From the NCBI RefSeq assembly GCF_002288925.2, contig NW_022098021.1, forward strand, positions 5,141,138 to 5,205,137: 64,000 nt of DNA, written 5' to 3'. The notes under the pieces were generated by a model. The model was not told the origin of the DNA, did not search any database, and was given only the letters and a program-made list of their open reading frames with translations. Shown one piece after another: positions 44,601 through 55,609 of this stretch. The position numbers were made by a program, and so were the translations under genes. This DNA comes from Delphinapterus leucas (Eukaryota; Chordata; Mammalia; Artiodactyla; Monodontidae). Numbering within the stretch: the first letter of the stretch is position 1; each line of letters starts with the position of its first letter.

Positions 44601-45519
44601 CTCTTGGAAAGACCGGCTCGCTTTGCTTTAAGGCAAATTCCATTAGCGGGGTCCCTACTCCCAGACCGCTGGCCGCGATTTCGGGGACCCAGAAAGATTC
44701 GGCGCCGGGGTTCCCGCGACGGGTCCTCCGTAGCCGGAGCTGGTGGCTCCGAGACGTTGCGTTCTCACGGGTTCTTGTTACAATCCCACAGCCCCCTACG
44801 ATTTATAATGCACCCCCCAGCCCTCCTCTGGAGATACGCGGGGGGTTTTACTCGTACGTGGAGGAAGAGACGCAGGAGGTGCGCGGGTTCCGCGGAGGCG
44901 GAGGGCGCACGGCCACCGGAGTGGGTGTTTCTGCTGCTCAGGAAATCGGATACGTGAAACAGCGGATCCGGATTCCCACGACCTCCCCAAGCCCCCCATT
45001 CCACGTCCTAGGGGCCTGGGTCACTTCTTTTCCTGCCAGAAATCTCTCCGACACACACACACACACACCCCACGCACACCCTGGGGAGCGCCGGACTCCT
45101 GGTATTTAGGCAGAGCAAACACACGTGTCCTTTCGGCGAGAAAGGCGCTCCAGTTGGGGTTGCTCAACAGATGCGGGGTCATTTGAGTGCGGGGTTGTCT
45201 CTCCAGTTCCGCTAGAATAAAGGTGGGCGCGTTCTGGCTCCCCACGGAGAGGCCACTCCTGGTTCCCCCTGGAGCAGACGCATGGGTTGTGCCCCAGGCA
45301 GATGAAAGCCTGTCACGCGCGCCCTTGGCACCCTCCCTCTGACCCCCATCCCCCTCAGCCTGAACCCCAGTCTCACGGGAGACCAGTTCTCCGCCCTCCC
45401 AGGAGGGGCCATTGTGCCAATACAAGACGAAGCCGAAGCCGGGGTGCTTTAAGGCACACCCTGAATAGAATACCAACGAATGTGTTATTATCAGTGATTC
45501 TGACGCTTTCCGAGTTTGG
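44601..45519. other. Downstream flank, mixed GC with CpG clusters
   Basis: 44640-44960 is CpG-rich (GGCGCCGGGGTTCCCGCGAC and similar). A short (AC)n run lies at 45052-45068. No gene supported; a 173-codon frame at 44588-45109 lacks any recognisable domain. Confidence 0.4.
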
Positions 45520-46290
45520 GGCGGCTAACCCGCTGCTCTAAGAGCCCTTCGGTAGTGAACTTTCGCATCCTTTAGCGCCAGCGCTGCCCACCAGTGTACT
45601 TTTGAGGTTTGGGACCCGGCAGCAGCAGGGCCCCCAGGGGCCAGGTCCATGGTGGATCCGAAGGGCTCGCTTTGAGCCAGCACCTTTCCTGGATTTATGG
45701 GGGTCGGGAGGTGCACCTGAGACAGGCTCCCGCTGGCTCTCGGTGACACACCCCCTTACCAGAAATGCAGTTTCGGAGATGGGCTCGAGCTGGGGAGGGC
45801 GGGGGTGGGTGGGTGGGTTGGCGTGGGGCGGGGGGGGGGGGCGCGGGAGAGGTGCCTTACTGAGGGAGCCGGAAACTGGGCTTGGAGCGTGGTGAAGAGG
45901 TTGGATCCGCCCCCCGCATCTCAAGCTACCCCGGACTTCTTCAGTGCTGCTATCCTATGCAGTGGCCCCTCCTGTCCCAGCTGCTCGCAGAAGCCGCAGA
46001 TCCACTGCTGCGCGCCGTGTCCACGCGGCTCCAGTTCTCCTGGGAGCGCGATTTTATCCCTCTCATCTTTCTCTACCCAAGACTTCACTCCCCGTCCCGC
46101 TCCAGCCCTTTCGCTTTCTGGTGGGCTTTCCTGGTGAGCGTGGGAAAAAACGCAGCCTCCCTGCGGCGTGTGGTTACCAAGGCGGTGACAAGAGGGCGAC
46201 GCTGCGGAGCGTGGACGCACCTTGGGCGCGCGGGGGCTCTCGGCATCCAGCCGCCGCCTGCAGGGGCGGCTACGGCTTTTGAGTTCCAAC
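45520..46290. other. CpG-rich block downstream of GSX1
   Basis: GC-rich sequence with repeated CpG (GCGCGGGAGAGG, GGGCGACGCTGCGGAGCG, GGGCGCGCGGGGG). No promoter elements or exon recognised. With the islands at 38940 and 41740 it forms a broad CpG-rich domain around GSX1. Confidence 0.5.
45792..45847 (+). repeat. G-rich tract with quadruplex potential
   Basis: At least six G-runs of 3 or more within 56 nt, including GGGTGGGTGGGTGGG near 45805 and a 13-G run near 45829. It satisfies the usual G3+N1-7 quadruplex rule several times over. Confidence 0.85.
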
Positions 46291-46419
46291 ACTCTTTAGT
46301 CCTCACTCTGCAGTCTCTGTCGGTCCAGACCGACTCTGCTGCCTGGGTTGGGGCCAAGGCAGGCGCGTCTGCAGAAATGGAGCTTCTTATTTGGGGAGAC
46401 AGAATTCAGTCTAACCACC

Positions 46420-46560
46420 CTATTTTGAGCTGGAATTTGGGATTTGCAAGGCAAATTGTGCAATTAAAATCAAACTGAGTTATCAGGACGAAATTTCCTG
46501 GAAATTATCATTGAGTGTGACTAATCTGCATACAGACCCCTGAGTTTATTTCAGGGACAG
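46420..46560. promoter_or_regulatory. Candidate conserved element 3 kb downstream of GSX1
   Basis: AT-rich, repeat-free. Contains TTGTGCAATTAAAATC, GAAATTTCCTGGAAATTATC (TTCCTGGAA is a STAT-type palindrome) and CTAATCTGCATACAGACCCC. Enhancer role is inferred from composition and location. Confidence 0.4.
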
Positions 46561-46576
46561 CATCTTTCTTTTCTCT

Positions 46577-46830
46577 GTGGTTTAGTGGCCAGGAGTTTGG
46601 ATGCTAGAATCCAAGTGACCGGCTTGGCAACCCATTTCCACCATTTACTTACAAGCTGGGTAATCTTGGGCAAACCACTGGTTCTTCCTAAGCCTCAGTT
46701 TCTTCATCTGTAAATGGGGATTGTGTTAATAGTTCCTTCGCTGGGTTGTCGTGCAATATTAAAGCATAGAATTCACATAAATTGCTAAGCACAAGGTCTG
46801 CTGAGTTTCAATAAATGCTAACTAACAACA
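46577..46830 (+). mobile_element. MIR SINE, nearly full length
   Basis: TGGTTTAGTGGCCAGGAGTTTG, CATTTACTTACAAGCTGGGT, AATCTTGGGCAAACCACTGG, GCCTCAGTTTCTTCATCTGT and TTTCAATAAATGCTAACTAA follow the MIR consensus from end to end. Confidence 0.9.
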
Positions 46831-47104
46831 TTGCTGTTGTTGTCACTTGTCATGCCTATAGCTGTGCCCGGGGCACAGTGCGGAATTATTTTCTGAAAGC
46901 TGGAAAGCGACCACTCACACACAGGCTGCTACCCAAATCTCCCACTGCAGGGCTGGAGAGCACGCACAGATGCAAATACCTCCAGGACTCCCTGGAGTCC
47001 ATTGTTCAGAGTCAGTAACGGTCAGCTCTGCTTGGCCAGGCACTGCCCGGGTGCCGGGACTCACTGAAGGCCAGAGGGGGACTCTTTCCACCTGCATTTA
47101 GACC
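46831..47104. other. Short unassigned spacer
   Basis: Single-copy sequence between MIR and MER20; nothing recognised. Confidence 0.4.
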
Positions 47105-47316
47105 AGCTCCTCAACTTCCTCACTACTGACATTTTGGGCTAAATAATTCTTCCTGTGGGGACTGCCCTGTGCATTGTGGGATGTTTCACAGCGTCCCTGG
47201 CCCCTACCCACTAGATGCCAGTAGTACCCCTCCCGCCAGTTGTGACAAGCAAAAATGTCTCCAGACACTGCCAAATGTCCCCTTGAGAACCACTCTTCAG
47301 GTTGAGAAGCACTGAT
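47105..47316 (-). mobile_element. MER20 DNA transposon relic
   Basis: TCACTACTGACATTTTGGGC, ACTGCCCTGTGCATTGTGGG, CCTACCCACTAGATGCCAGT, AAAAATGTCTCCAGACACTG and GGTTGAGAAGCACTG match MER20 in reverse orientation along nearly its whole length. MER20 copies are known to act as hormone-responsive enhancers in placental mammals; nothing here shows such activity. Confidence 0.88.
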
Positions 47317-48235
47317 TTAGACTTGGGTCTTCTCTGCTGAACTTGGCCAGTCCACAGTGGTCAGGATTTGGCAGCCTAGCTCCAAGCCCACCTCTCTCCT
47401 TCCCTTCATCCATCCCTCATGGAATAAGTGGACCTTCTCCATCCAGAGCACTGGAGTCTGCACTCGGGAGGGGCTTGAGAGGAGGAAGGGGAAAGAGAAG
47501 ATGAGTGGGGGTCCGAGGGGAGAGACCAAAGATGCCTGCACAGCGCGAGCATGGCCGCTAGTCTGGACAGCCCTGGGCGTCTGGGTTGAAACGGTGAATC
47601 AATCCGAGGCGTGCTGGGCGAGCAGAGTTTACAGAGCCACTAGGGCCTTTCCAAGAACACCCTATCCATTTGTCCTATGACCTGTAGACAACGGGGCTCC
47701 CTCTTCCGTTGTGCGCATGGGTACCCACAAGACCAAATTTTGGGGGGAAAGATTTCAGGAGCCTGGGTGGTATCCCCATCAGTCATAGACACACTCACAC
47801 ACTCACCGCCACCGCCATTTCAGACTTTCAATGACTGAAAATCTGAAACTAGAAATCAATTCTTTTTGACTAAGGCCTCCCGTATTTGGTTCAACACAAG
47901 TACCCCTGAGAGTAGCTACCACTGAGTACATCGTTCGCTTTTTCTGAGAAAAGCCTCTGGAAGGGCAAAGAGAAGAAAGTCCCTGAAGGGGAAGGGATGC
48001 AGGGGACGTGTAAGAGCAAAAAAGGGGGCGGAGATCAGGGGTGCCTGGGTCATGTGCCCCCGAGCCTGAGCTCTGGGGATGAGTGAGGTGCTGTGGGATG
48101 ATTCAGAACCGGACTCGCCCACAGAGTCAGGAATAAGCTGATTCCAGTGAGGCAGTAACACCACCCATCCAGGGCTTCCCCAGTCTCGCATGTGGTGATC
48201 AACAGGTGGGCTTCTAATACGGACACCCTAATAGA

Positions 48236-48238
<3 letters not shown>
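47317..48238. other. Unassigned intergenic sequence
   Basis: Single-copy sequence; no gene or repeat recognised. Confidence 0.4.

Positions 48239-48273
<35 letters not shown>
48239..48273 (+). repeat. (GT)n microsatellite
   Basis: Seventeen uninterrupted GT units, likely length-polymorphic. Confidence 0.97.
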
Positions 48274-48276
<3 letters not shown>

Positions 48277-48792
48277 GCTGAAATGGAAGGAAGGTAAAGA
48301 AACTTGAAGGAGAACCAGGTTACCCTGTGGTTGAATGCCCCGCTTCAGGTCATCCTGTCACTATGAATCCAAGCCCTGGTTCTTCTAGAAATCTCCCTGG
48401 AAACCACCAAGAAATCCAAGGCCTTGGTCCTGGCACCTTGCATCTTGGTGTCCAGGCCTCTGTCTGTGAGTGGGCCTTCCTTCCCAGCTGGGGAGGAAGT
48501 GCTGCCCAAGGCACATTGGCAGGTGCTCGACCGGGCATGGTTTCAGGCAATAGTGGGTGAGGAAGGTGCTGCCCTCAGGAGCCACCACAGTCAGGGGACT
48601 GGGCGTGAGTGCACACCGGGGCTCAGATCCCTGCAGAGAGGAGCTTCCCTTGCTGGTCCCGCTGGACCCCAGGCTTTTGGATCACGGGAGGCAGGGGCCA
48701 CCTCCAGAGGCTCCCTGTTCCCAGCAAGTGCCAGAGAGAAGCAGACGTCTGCCTCCTTGGTGCCCTGATGTGGAGAGTTTGTCGAGTAGCTC
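48274..48792. other. Unassigned intergenic sequence
   Basis: No gene or named repeat. Overlapping frames of 60-115 codons on both strands are chance. Confidence 0.4.
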
Positions 48793-49178
48793 TGTTACGG
48801 GCTGGATTGTGCCCCACACCCCCAATTTATATGTTGAAGCCCCAACCTGCAGTACCTCAGGATGTAACCACGTTTGGAGATGGGGTCGTTGAAGAGGTAA
48901 TTAAGGTTAGATGAGGTCATAAAGGTGGGGCCCTAATCCGAGACGACTGATGTCCTCCTAAGAAGAGGACGAGACATCGGACGTGAGCACACCCAGAGGG
49001 ATAGACATGTGAAGGCACAGGGAGAAGGTAAAACAAGGAGAGAGGCCTCAGGAGAAATGAACACTGCCGACACCTTGATCTGAGACCTCCAGCCTCCATA
49101 ACTAAGAGAAAATAAATTTCTGTTGTTAAGCCACGCAGTCTGTGGCATTTTGTATGGCAACCCTAGCAGACTAAGACA
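48793..49178 (+). mobile_element. MLT1-like MaLR LTR
   Basis: TGTTACGGGCTGGATTGTGC, AATTTATATGTTGAAGCCCC, GATGAGGTCATAAAGGTGGG, ACCTTGATCTGAGACCTCC, AGAAAATAAATTTCTGTTG and a terminal GCAGACTAAGACA. A solitary LTR. Confidence 0.9.
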
Positions 49179-50559
49179 ATTTCTGATCAGGGTGGGGCTC
49201 TCTAGACCCACACCCCCCATGCTAACATAAGAATACAAGAAGAATGTAGAGCAAAGAGCACTGGGCTGGGCGTCGGGCCCCTCTGAGGTAGCTGTCCCCC
49301 TTGGACACCTGAGGTCCAGCCCCAGTTATGCCACCAACTTTGGGCGAATCATCACCTTCCTGGATCTCAGCTCCCTCTTCTCTGAAGTCGGGGGTGTCAC
49401 TGACATTGGTGAGGTTTCTTCTTTTTCTGACCAGGACAATTCCCCCTCTCTCCAATAAGCATCTAGATTTTCTTTTTTCAAATGTAAATTAAGGTAAGTT
49501 CTGGGAAAAAAGGAGGCATCCACTGAGGTAGACATTTACACATTGTGGGAGTTCCCCAGAGCCAGGGTCCCAATTTCCACGACAGAATCCAATGAGGATT
49601 AGATATTTACTGCTTGTCCCCCTCCCCAGCAAATCAGGCATGGGCATAGGACGTGGACCCAACATTTTCCCCAGAAGTCTGAACCTGGGGGGGAGTGACA
49701 CAGAGTTGCATGTTTCAGTTAGAGGTTATTTCCTGTGGCTGTGAAGCTGAGAGCCTCTGAGGGACGGCAGATGACCTATGACATTGGTAGAGGGAATTGC
49801 CCAGGGTGGGAGCCCCAGAGGGACATCTAATGAGACTGTCCAGTGGCAAGACCTTGGCTGTATCTACCCTCCCTTCCTGCCTGGTTTCCAGGCCATTTCA
49901 CCAGCTTTCTGTGAACTATCAGAGGCCTTTCAGTCAATACCTTTCCTGCTTACGTAGCGGGAATTTGTTTCTGTTGTCTGCAACCAAGAGCTCTGAGTGA
50001 CTCAGGAACCCGTGCCATGTATGAGCTATTTAGACCCTGCAGAGGACTGTGAACAGCCCTGGGACAAGCACGACTGTTGTGTCCGTGGAACCGAGTCTCA
50101 GTTCTGACCGGGTGACCGGTACTGCTTTACGTAGGATTCCCTGGACGGGCCAGGGCTTTTAGGCTGGTGCCCATGCATTCCCTTTGGACGTGCTGGGGCA
50201 GTCAGACTTGGGTGGATAGTTTCAGAATTCATCATCCAGATGTTATGGCATGAGTCACAGCTGGAGCATGAGCTGGCCTCACCCTGGAGCAGCGCTGGGC
50301 TTCCTGGGGGCAGCAGGAACAGTCCCTCCTCCCATTTTCACACCTGCAGGGAAGCTGTGCTCAGGCCCGAACGGAGACTCAGGACACGACCTCTCCGTTT
50401 GTCCTGCCTGGCCAGGCCCCTCTGAGGTGGCTGTCCCCCTTGGACCCACATTCACAGAACTGCTCAGTCTGTGTGGTATTTTGCTCTTAACAGGGAGGAA
50501 TCTCCCCTCTCTCCAAGTCTCTCCGTGGTAGTTAATAATGTCCTAGAGGCGCTCGATAA
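49179..50559. other. Unassigned intergenic sequence
   Basis: No gene recognised. Single-copy DNA with unremarkable composition. Confidence 0.4.
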
Positions 50560-51010
50560 CTTTTCTAACCACCACCCTTTTTATGACTTGTGTCAGAAGC
50601 TGAATTCAAGCTACTTTAAGCTAAAAGGCGTCTCTTGGCTCACAGAACCGATTAAATTGCTAGTGGGACTGTCCTCTCCAGGAGCTCGAGCGAGTGATGG
50701 TGTGGGGAGACGGCTCACCTCCCCCCTCCTCCCTTGGCTTTGCTCCTCTCTGTACTTCTGCCTCCTTCTTTCCTGCTGTAGAGGCTCTGTCCTCAGAGGT
50801 GGGACAGCCTTGAGTGTGGGGCTGGGGGCAGGCAAAACGGGGCAACGGCAACATCAGGCTCCAGGCTTACACTGTCCTGGCTAAACGGCCTTGGCCAAAA
50901 AGCAAGAGCGTGTTTCTCTCCCTGAGTCCTGTGGTGATGGCAGAGTGGTGGCAGGGGTGTCCAAGGTGGCAACCCTAGAGGTGACCATCCTAACCACAGA
51001 TCAGCTCTGC
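50560..51010. mobile_element. Old interspersed repeat of uncertain family
   Basis: AGCTACTTTAAGCTAAAAGGCG, CTTGGCTCACAGAACCGATT and CATCAGGCTCCAGGCTTACA resemble a common ancient mammalian repeat that I recall but cannot name. 63200-63380 may be a second, more diverged copy. Confidence 0.35.
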
Positions 51011-51719
51011 CTGAACCACATGTCAATCCAGTGGCTGTAGGCAGGGGTGGCACTCAGGTGGACACTACGACTGGAGGCCCGGGAGCGCACAGGAAACGGG
51101 GTTTGTTAACTTGTTGTCCAGCAAGGTAAACAGCCTGGCTACCCACTTCACACAGCTGGGGGTCTCAGACACCACGGCCTCCCTCCCCTGCCCGCTCCAA
51201 CGTCCAAGCCTAGTGGCTGCAAAAGTGATTCCAAAACGAAAACACCAAACCATTTAAAAAGTTGCCTTTGACACAAAATCTGACTCTTTCCTACATGATA
51301 CCTTCAAAATTGGCTTTCTAAAGGACTCTTACATTTGTCTTCCTCTGGGGACAAAAAGGCAGGAAGGTCTCCCCTTCCACTAAGGAACAACTCTCAAAGC
51401 CCAGCCCCTCTCCTGAGAGCTCGCAGGATTACCAATTCACGTTGTTTTTTTCTGTTACACTCTTAAATTGGGAAACTGCACACAGCTATGTGTGTTTCTA
51501 TCACCTGTGCCACGGTGCCCAGTGCCCCTAGATGAATGTCTTCTCAGGGGCCAGGATGCAAAGGAATTCCAGCTGTATGAAAGCCGCCCAGTTAAATGCC
51601 CTCCGACCCTGGCTCCCTCTCTGCTTTGCTCTAACAGCCACTGATCTGTCTGTGTCACATAACTCCTCTTCATAACCTTGGCCCAATACACCAAGCCTGA
51701 TATGACACATTGCTGGATA
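51011..51719. other. Unassigned intergenic sequence
   Basis: Single-copy sequence; no gene or repeat recognised. Confidence 0.4.
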
Positions 51720-52260
51720 ACCACAACGCCCTTTCCCTCCAGTATCTTTTAATTAAAATGTAAATTTGCACATGCCCAAGTTATACCAACTCCAGCCCAG
51801 AAAGAAGGGTTTAAACTCTAAAAGGATTCTGAAATTCTTTCAACAACTTAAGGCACTTTGGGGATACGGTTTGTATGAAAGATGCTTCAGAAAATGAAGT
51901 TGTCATGTATTGTACGTATAAATAAACCTTTCAGCTCCCTGGCAGAACCCAAGCTCAGTGGGGCTGGAAAAGCATTCTGGGTGTTGGCATGCAAATGAGC
52001 GTGTCCACAGCAGTTACGGGGCACCTCGGAGCGGTAAACAAGCTGATTGTCATGGGAAATGTAGTCAGGCTGCTCTGTTTGAAACTGTTCTGCAAATCCC
52101 TTGTTTGGTTAGATTTCTGAACGTCGAGTTTGTGAACTCAATATTACAGCTGAATACCAAATTCCCAGTCACACCATCTTTGGATGCCTGACAGCACTGT
52201 GCACACCATAAAGGGCCGTACAAGCAGGCATGCCCAATTAGGCTTGGAATGCACACACAG
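51720..52260. promoter_or_regulatory. Candidate enhancer about 9 kb downstream of GSX1
   Basis: Repeat-free block with the 12-bp palindrome TTTTAATTAAAA at 51747-51758, a perfect octamer ATGCAAAT at 51989-51996, CGTATAAATAAACC (forkhead-like) near 51914, AAACAAGCTGATTGTCATGG near 52037 and CTCAATATTACAGC. Like the 14-kb block it pairs an octamer with homeodomain and SOX-like cores. Conservation is untested. Confidence 0.4.
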
Positions 52261-53223
52261 GAGGCTGAAGTGAGACATCGCCGCCATCAGGATATGGCCA
52301 GAGTGCAGACGGGCGGGCGTGCGGACACCACAGCCCTGGCTGCGCCCTGCCTGGGCCAGGGCTGTCTTCCTCCGGAGCTGTTCCATCCCTCCCACTCCCA
52401 ACCTGGCCAGCTCCTACTCAGCCTCCTGTGGGAGGGGACCAGCCCGTCCCTCTCAGGGCAGCACGGCCTCGTTCACTCCATGGACGAGTCCAGTGCATTT
52501 TCTGTGCCGGCGCCTGGCTGGGCTCTGACCACAGAGCATCGCTGTCTGCATCCCCATGTGTCTCCCCACCTAAGCAGTGCTCCTCAAGGCAAGACACTGG
52601 GTCTGACCCCTCTGTGTCCCCAGGTACCAGCACCATGTGTTTCCTCTTCTGTCCTCCTGCTGCTGCAGCCCCGGCCTCTGCACCTCCCTGCTTGCCCCCT
52701 GCTCACCCCGGGGGAAAGGGCTCTGCTCCCCACTCCAGCTCCCTGCCCACCTTTGCCTCCAAACTCACGCCGAGGCCTTTGTCAGCTGCCTCAAACCCAC
52801 CCCTCTGAAGAGCCCACCGTCCGGGAGGCCAGCCCTGAAGATTCCTTCCCTGGAAAAGGGCATCTGCTTCCCAACAGCCGTTTGCCTGTGATCCTGGGAG
52901 CAGGTGCATGCGCTGGGCGGGGGTGGGAGGGTGGTGTGTGTGTGTCAGGCAGCAGCACCTCCTGAGGGGCCGGGCAGCCCACGTGGAGAGTAGCTTCCCC
53001 GTGAACCCCAGACTGATGGTGGAAATGTGAGAGGGGAGCAGGCACGGGGAGAGAAATAGGTAACACGCTCCCTGGCCACATTGTACTTTTTTGGGTAGAA
53101 GTTTGGTCATGGAGATGAAAATGTTGTACATGGTCTTATTCAGAAATAACTTAGGTCCCTGTCTGGGTCTGCCTCTGTGTGCCCCCTCTTAGAGTCTGGG
53201 ATCAGATCACTTCCATCACCCAT
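52261..53223. other. GC-rich unassigned sequence
   Basis: 52300-52980 is GC-rich and carries a 238-codon + strand frame (52249-52965) rich in Pro/Ser/Leu. It has no domain and no splice context and may overlap an old + strand L2. Treated as non-coding. Confidence 0.45.
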
Positions 53224-53614
53224 TGTTATGAGAGGAACTGTATCCCCCCAAACCCATAGGTTGAAGCTCTGAGCCCCAGGACCTCAGATGTGGCTGTATT
53301 TGGAGTGACGGCCTTGACAGAGGTGATTAAGTTAAAATGTGGCTGTTAGTGGGGCCCCTATGCTATTCTGACTGGTGTCCTTACAAGAAAGGGAAATCTG
53401 GACACAGACACGCACACCCACAGAGGACAAGCCTGTGTGGACACAGCAAGAAGGCAGCTGTCTGCAAGGCAAGGAGAGAGGCCTCAGGAGAAACCAACCC
53501 TGGTGACACCCTGATCTCGGACTTCTAGCCTCCAGAATCATGAGGAAATGAATTTCTGCTGTGTAAGCCACTCAGCCTGTGGTGTTTTGTTCCAGCAGCC
53601 TGAGCTGACAAAGG
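53224..53614 (+). mobile_element. MLT1-like MaLR LTR
   Basis: TGTTATGAGAGGAACTGTAT, AGAGGTGATTAAGTTAAAAT, TGACTGGTGTCCTTACAAGA, GACACCCTGATCTCGGACTT, AATGAATTTCTGCTGTGTAA and CAGCCTGAGCTGACAAAGG. A solitary LTR similar in layout to the one at 48793 but independently diverged. Confidence 0.9.
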
Positions 53615-54019
53615 CATCCAGTACGTGTTCAGATCTTCTCTTCATGCAGAGACGCCCCTGGGCATGGAATCAGCTCCTCAGTCAGATGTGGCAATTCTTA
53701 CAGGGCTGCCTTGGTGTAAAAGGCCACACGAACTGCCCCTCCTGGGGCTGTGGCCTTTTCTAGGCCTCCCCAGGCATGGCCAGGCAGCCACGGAGCCCTG
53801 GTGCCTCTCCTGAACTTCCTGGCTGACTCTGGCCCCTCGCCCCTCTCATACACCTGCTTCCTCAACAAGGATTCGCTCAGCACAACTAGTCTACGCATCG
53901 GGTAATGGTGAGAAAAACTATCCTGATAGGACTTGAGAGGGGAATAAGGACTTTAAGCAAATCACCACAAATTAGAGGAAAAGCCACAATCAGATGACGA
54001 AGGGAGAAGAGAAAACTCC
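53615..54019. other. Unassigned spacer
   Basis: Single-copy sequence; nothing recognised. Confidence 0.4.
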
Positions 54020-54460
54020 AACTCGGACCGGGAGGGACCTGAGATCTTAAGGATGAGAAGGTGTTAACTAGGCCAAGATCTAGGTGTGGAAGGAAGTGAT
54101 GGGAAGGGCAGCCTGTGCAAAGGACCTGTGGTCACAGGGCACGAGGCCCTCTCTAGGAACCGAGAGGCCCAGGGATGGGAGTGCAAAGGGCAGGGCAGCT
54201 CCTGGAGAGGGAAGATGGGAGGGGCGGGCGGGAGCCTAACGCTGAACCTGCTTGGCTGGATTAATGACCGGGGTTTTGTTCTAAGAGCAGTGGAACCCAT
54301 TGTAGAGTTTTAAGCAGAGGCTTGACCCAATCACACCTGTGTTTTGAAGGACCCACCTTGGCTGCAGCAGGGAAATTGATGGGAGGGAGGCAAGAGTGGC
54401 CAGGGGAGACCGGCAGGTGTCACACAGTCACCTCACGCATGCTGTCTAGACTGTTCTTGC
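54020..54460 (-). mobile_element. L2 LINE fragment
   Basis: GGCAGCCTGTGCAAAGGACC, AACCCATTGTAGAGTTTTAA, AGCAGAGGCTTGACCCAATC and AAGGACCCACCTTGGCTGC match the antisense L2 order recalled from consensus. Confidence 0.65.
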
Positions 54461-54855
54461 AGGTACAAACCATGATGGAGAGCCGACTGCCTTCTATGTG
54501 ATCTGAGGGTCACAGCAAAGGGCCCCTTCACTCTGCCAAGAAATTTCTCTCTCGTCTGTCTGCTGCAGAACTAGGGTCCTCCACGAAAGACCTGCTCTTT
54601 CAAGTTAAAAGCCCTGACCTCTGATAAACACAAACGTTCCTGCAGGACAACCCCAGCCTGTGCAGCCGGCATGGACAAGAAACGAGCTCAGCGGATGAGC
54701 ACATGCCAGGAAGGCAGGCTCTCAGAACCGAGCCTCCCTGTGAATGTTCTGTTGGGGATGCAGCCCAGGCTTGGCTGTGGGCAGGCAGGAGAGAATTCAG
54801 GAGAGCTGGGAGCATGGACGATGGAGCCAGTGGGAGGAGAAATGGGTTGAATGAG
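54461..54855. other. Unassigned spacer
   Basis: Single-copy sequence; nothing recognised. Confidence 0.4.
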
Positions 54856-54985
54856 ACCCTTAATCCTTCAAGCTCTTTATTACTATTATCTCTATTTTCC
54901 ACACGAGCTTCAGTTCAGAGAAGCCAAGCAACTTGCCTCAGGTCAAACAGCCCAGAGTAGCACAGTCAGGACACGAACGGCTCCC
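54856..54985 (-). mobile_element. MIR SINE
   Basis: TTACTATTATCTCTATTTTCC, CAACTTGCCTCAGGTCAAAC and GTCAGGACACGAACGGC are reverse MIR blocks. Confidence 0.7.
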
Positions 54986-55227
54986 CTAGTTCTGCACCTG
55001 GGGCTGCATTCACCTCAACAACAGGCCTTGGGAGTCCGCTCTGAAGCATCCAAGCAGCAGCCCCATGGATGAGGAGCACGAGGACCCATCCCAAACACCA
55101 TCCCATCAGCGAGGGACTGGAACACAGTAAAGCACAATGAATATTTATTAAATGGATTCCCCATCATCACATGGGAGACCATGTGCGTGTACTTTGTAAA
55201 CAGTAAAGCCCTAGATCTTCAGGGGAG

Positions 55228-55434
55228 TTTTTTTTGTTTTTTGCAGTACGCGGGCCTCTCACTGTTGTGGCCTCTCCCATTGCAGAGCACAGGCTCCGGA
55301 CGCGCAGGCTCAGCGGCCGTGGCTCACGGGCCCAGCCGCTCCACGGCATGTGGGATCTTCCCGGACCGGGGCACAAACCTGTGTCCCCTGCATCGGCAGG
55401 CGGATTCTCAACCACTGCGCCACCAGGGAAGCCC
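55228..55434 (-). mobile_element. CHR-2-like SINE marking the right edge of the SINE-free domain
   Basis: Full-length reverse copy, flanked by CTTCAGGGGAGTTTT on both sides. First CHR SINE to the right of GSX1. Confidence 0.95.
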
Positions 55435-55609
55435 CTTCAGGGGAGTTTTAATAGCTTCAGTCTCTTTAATGAAAAAGTTCCTCAAATGTCCCCACTGAAA
55501 GGCAAACACTACTGTTGGGAACTATGCCTCAACCCCAAAACATTTTTAAGCCACGTGTCTTCACCAGACATGATTTACTGCGTTCCTTCGATGCACTAGA
55601 CCAGTGGTT

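Larger units (their letters stand above)
32320..55227. other. 22.9-kb SINE/L1-free domain around GSX1
   Basis: I find no CHR SINE and no L1 between these points, whereas 17 CHR copies lie in the remaining 41.1 kb (about one per 2.4 kb). Only ancient repeats occur inside: MIR, L2, MER20, MLT1. GSX1 sits near the middle, with 9.7 kb on the left and 11.9 kb on the right. Transposon-free regions around developmental homeobox loci are established in mammals and are attributed to dense regulation. The absence is seen; the cause is inference. Confidence 0.8.

Noticed and set aside
52249..52965. 238-codon + strand frame
   Set aside because: Low-complexity Pro/Ser/Leu composition, no splice context and no recognisable family.
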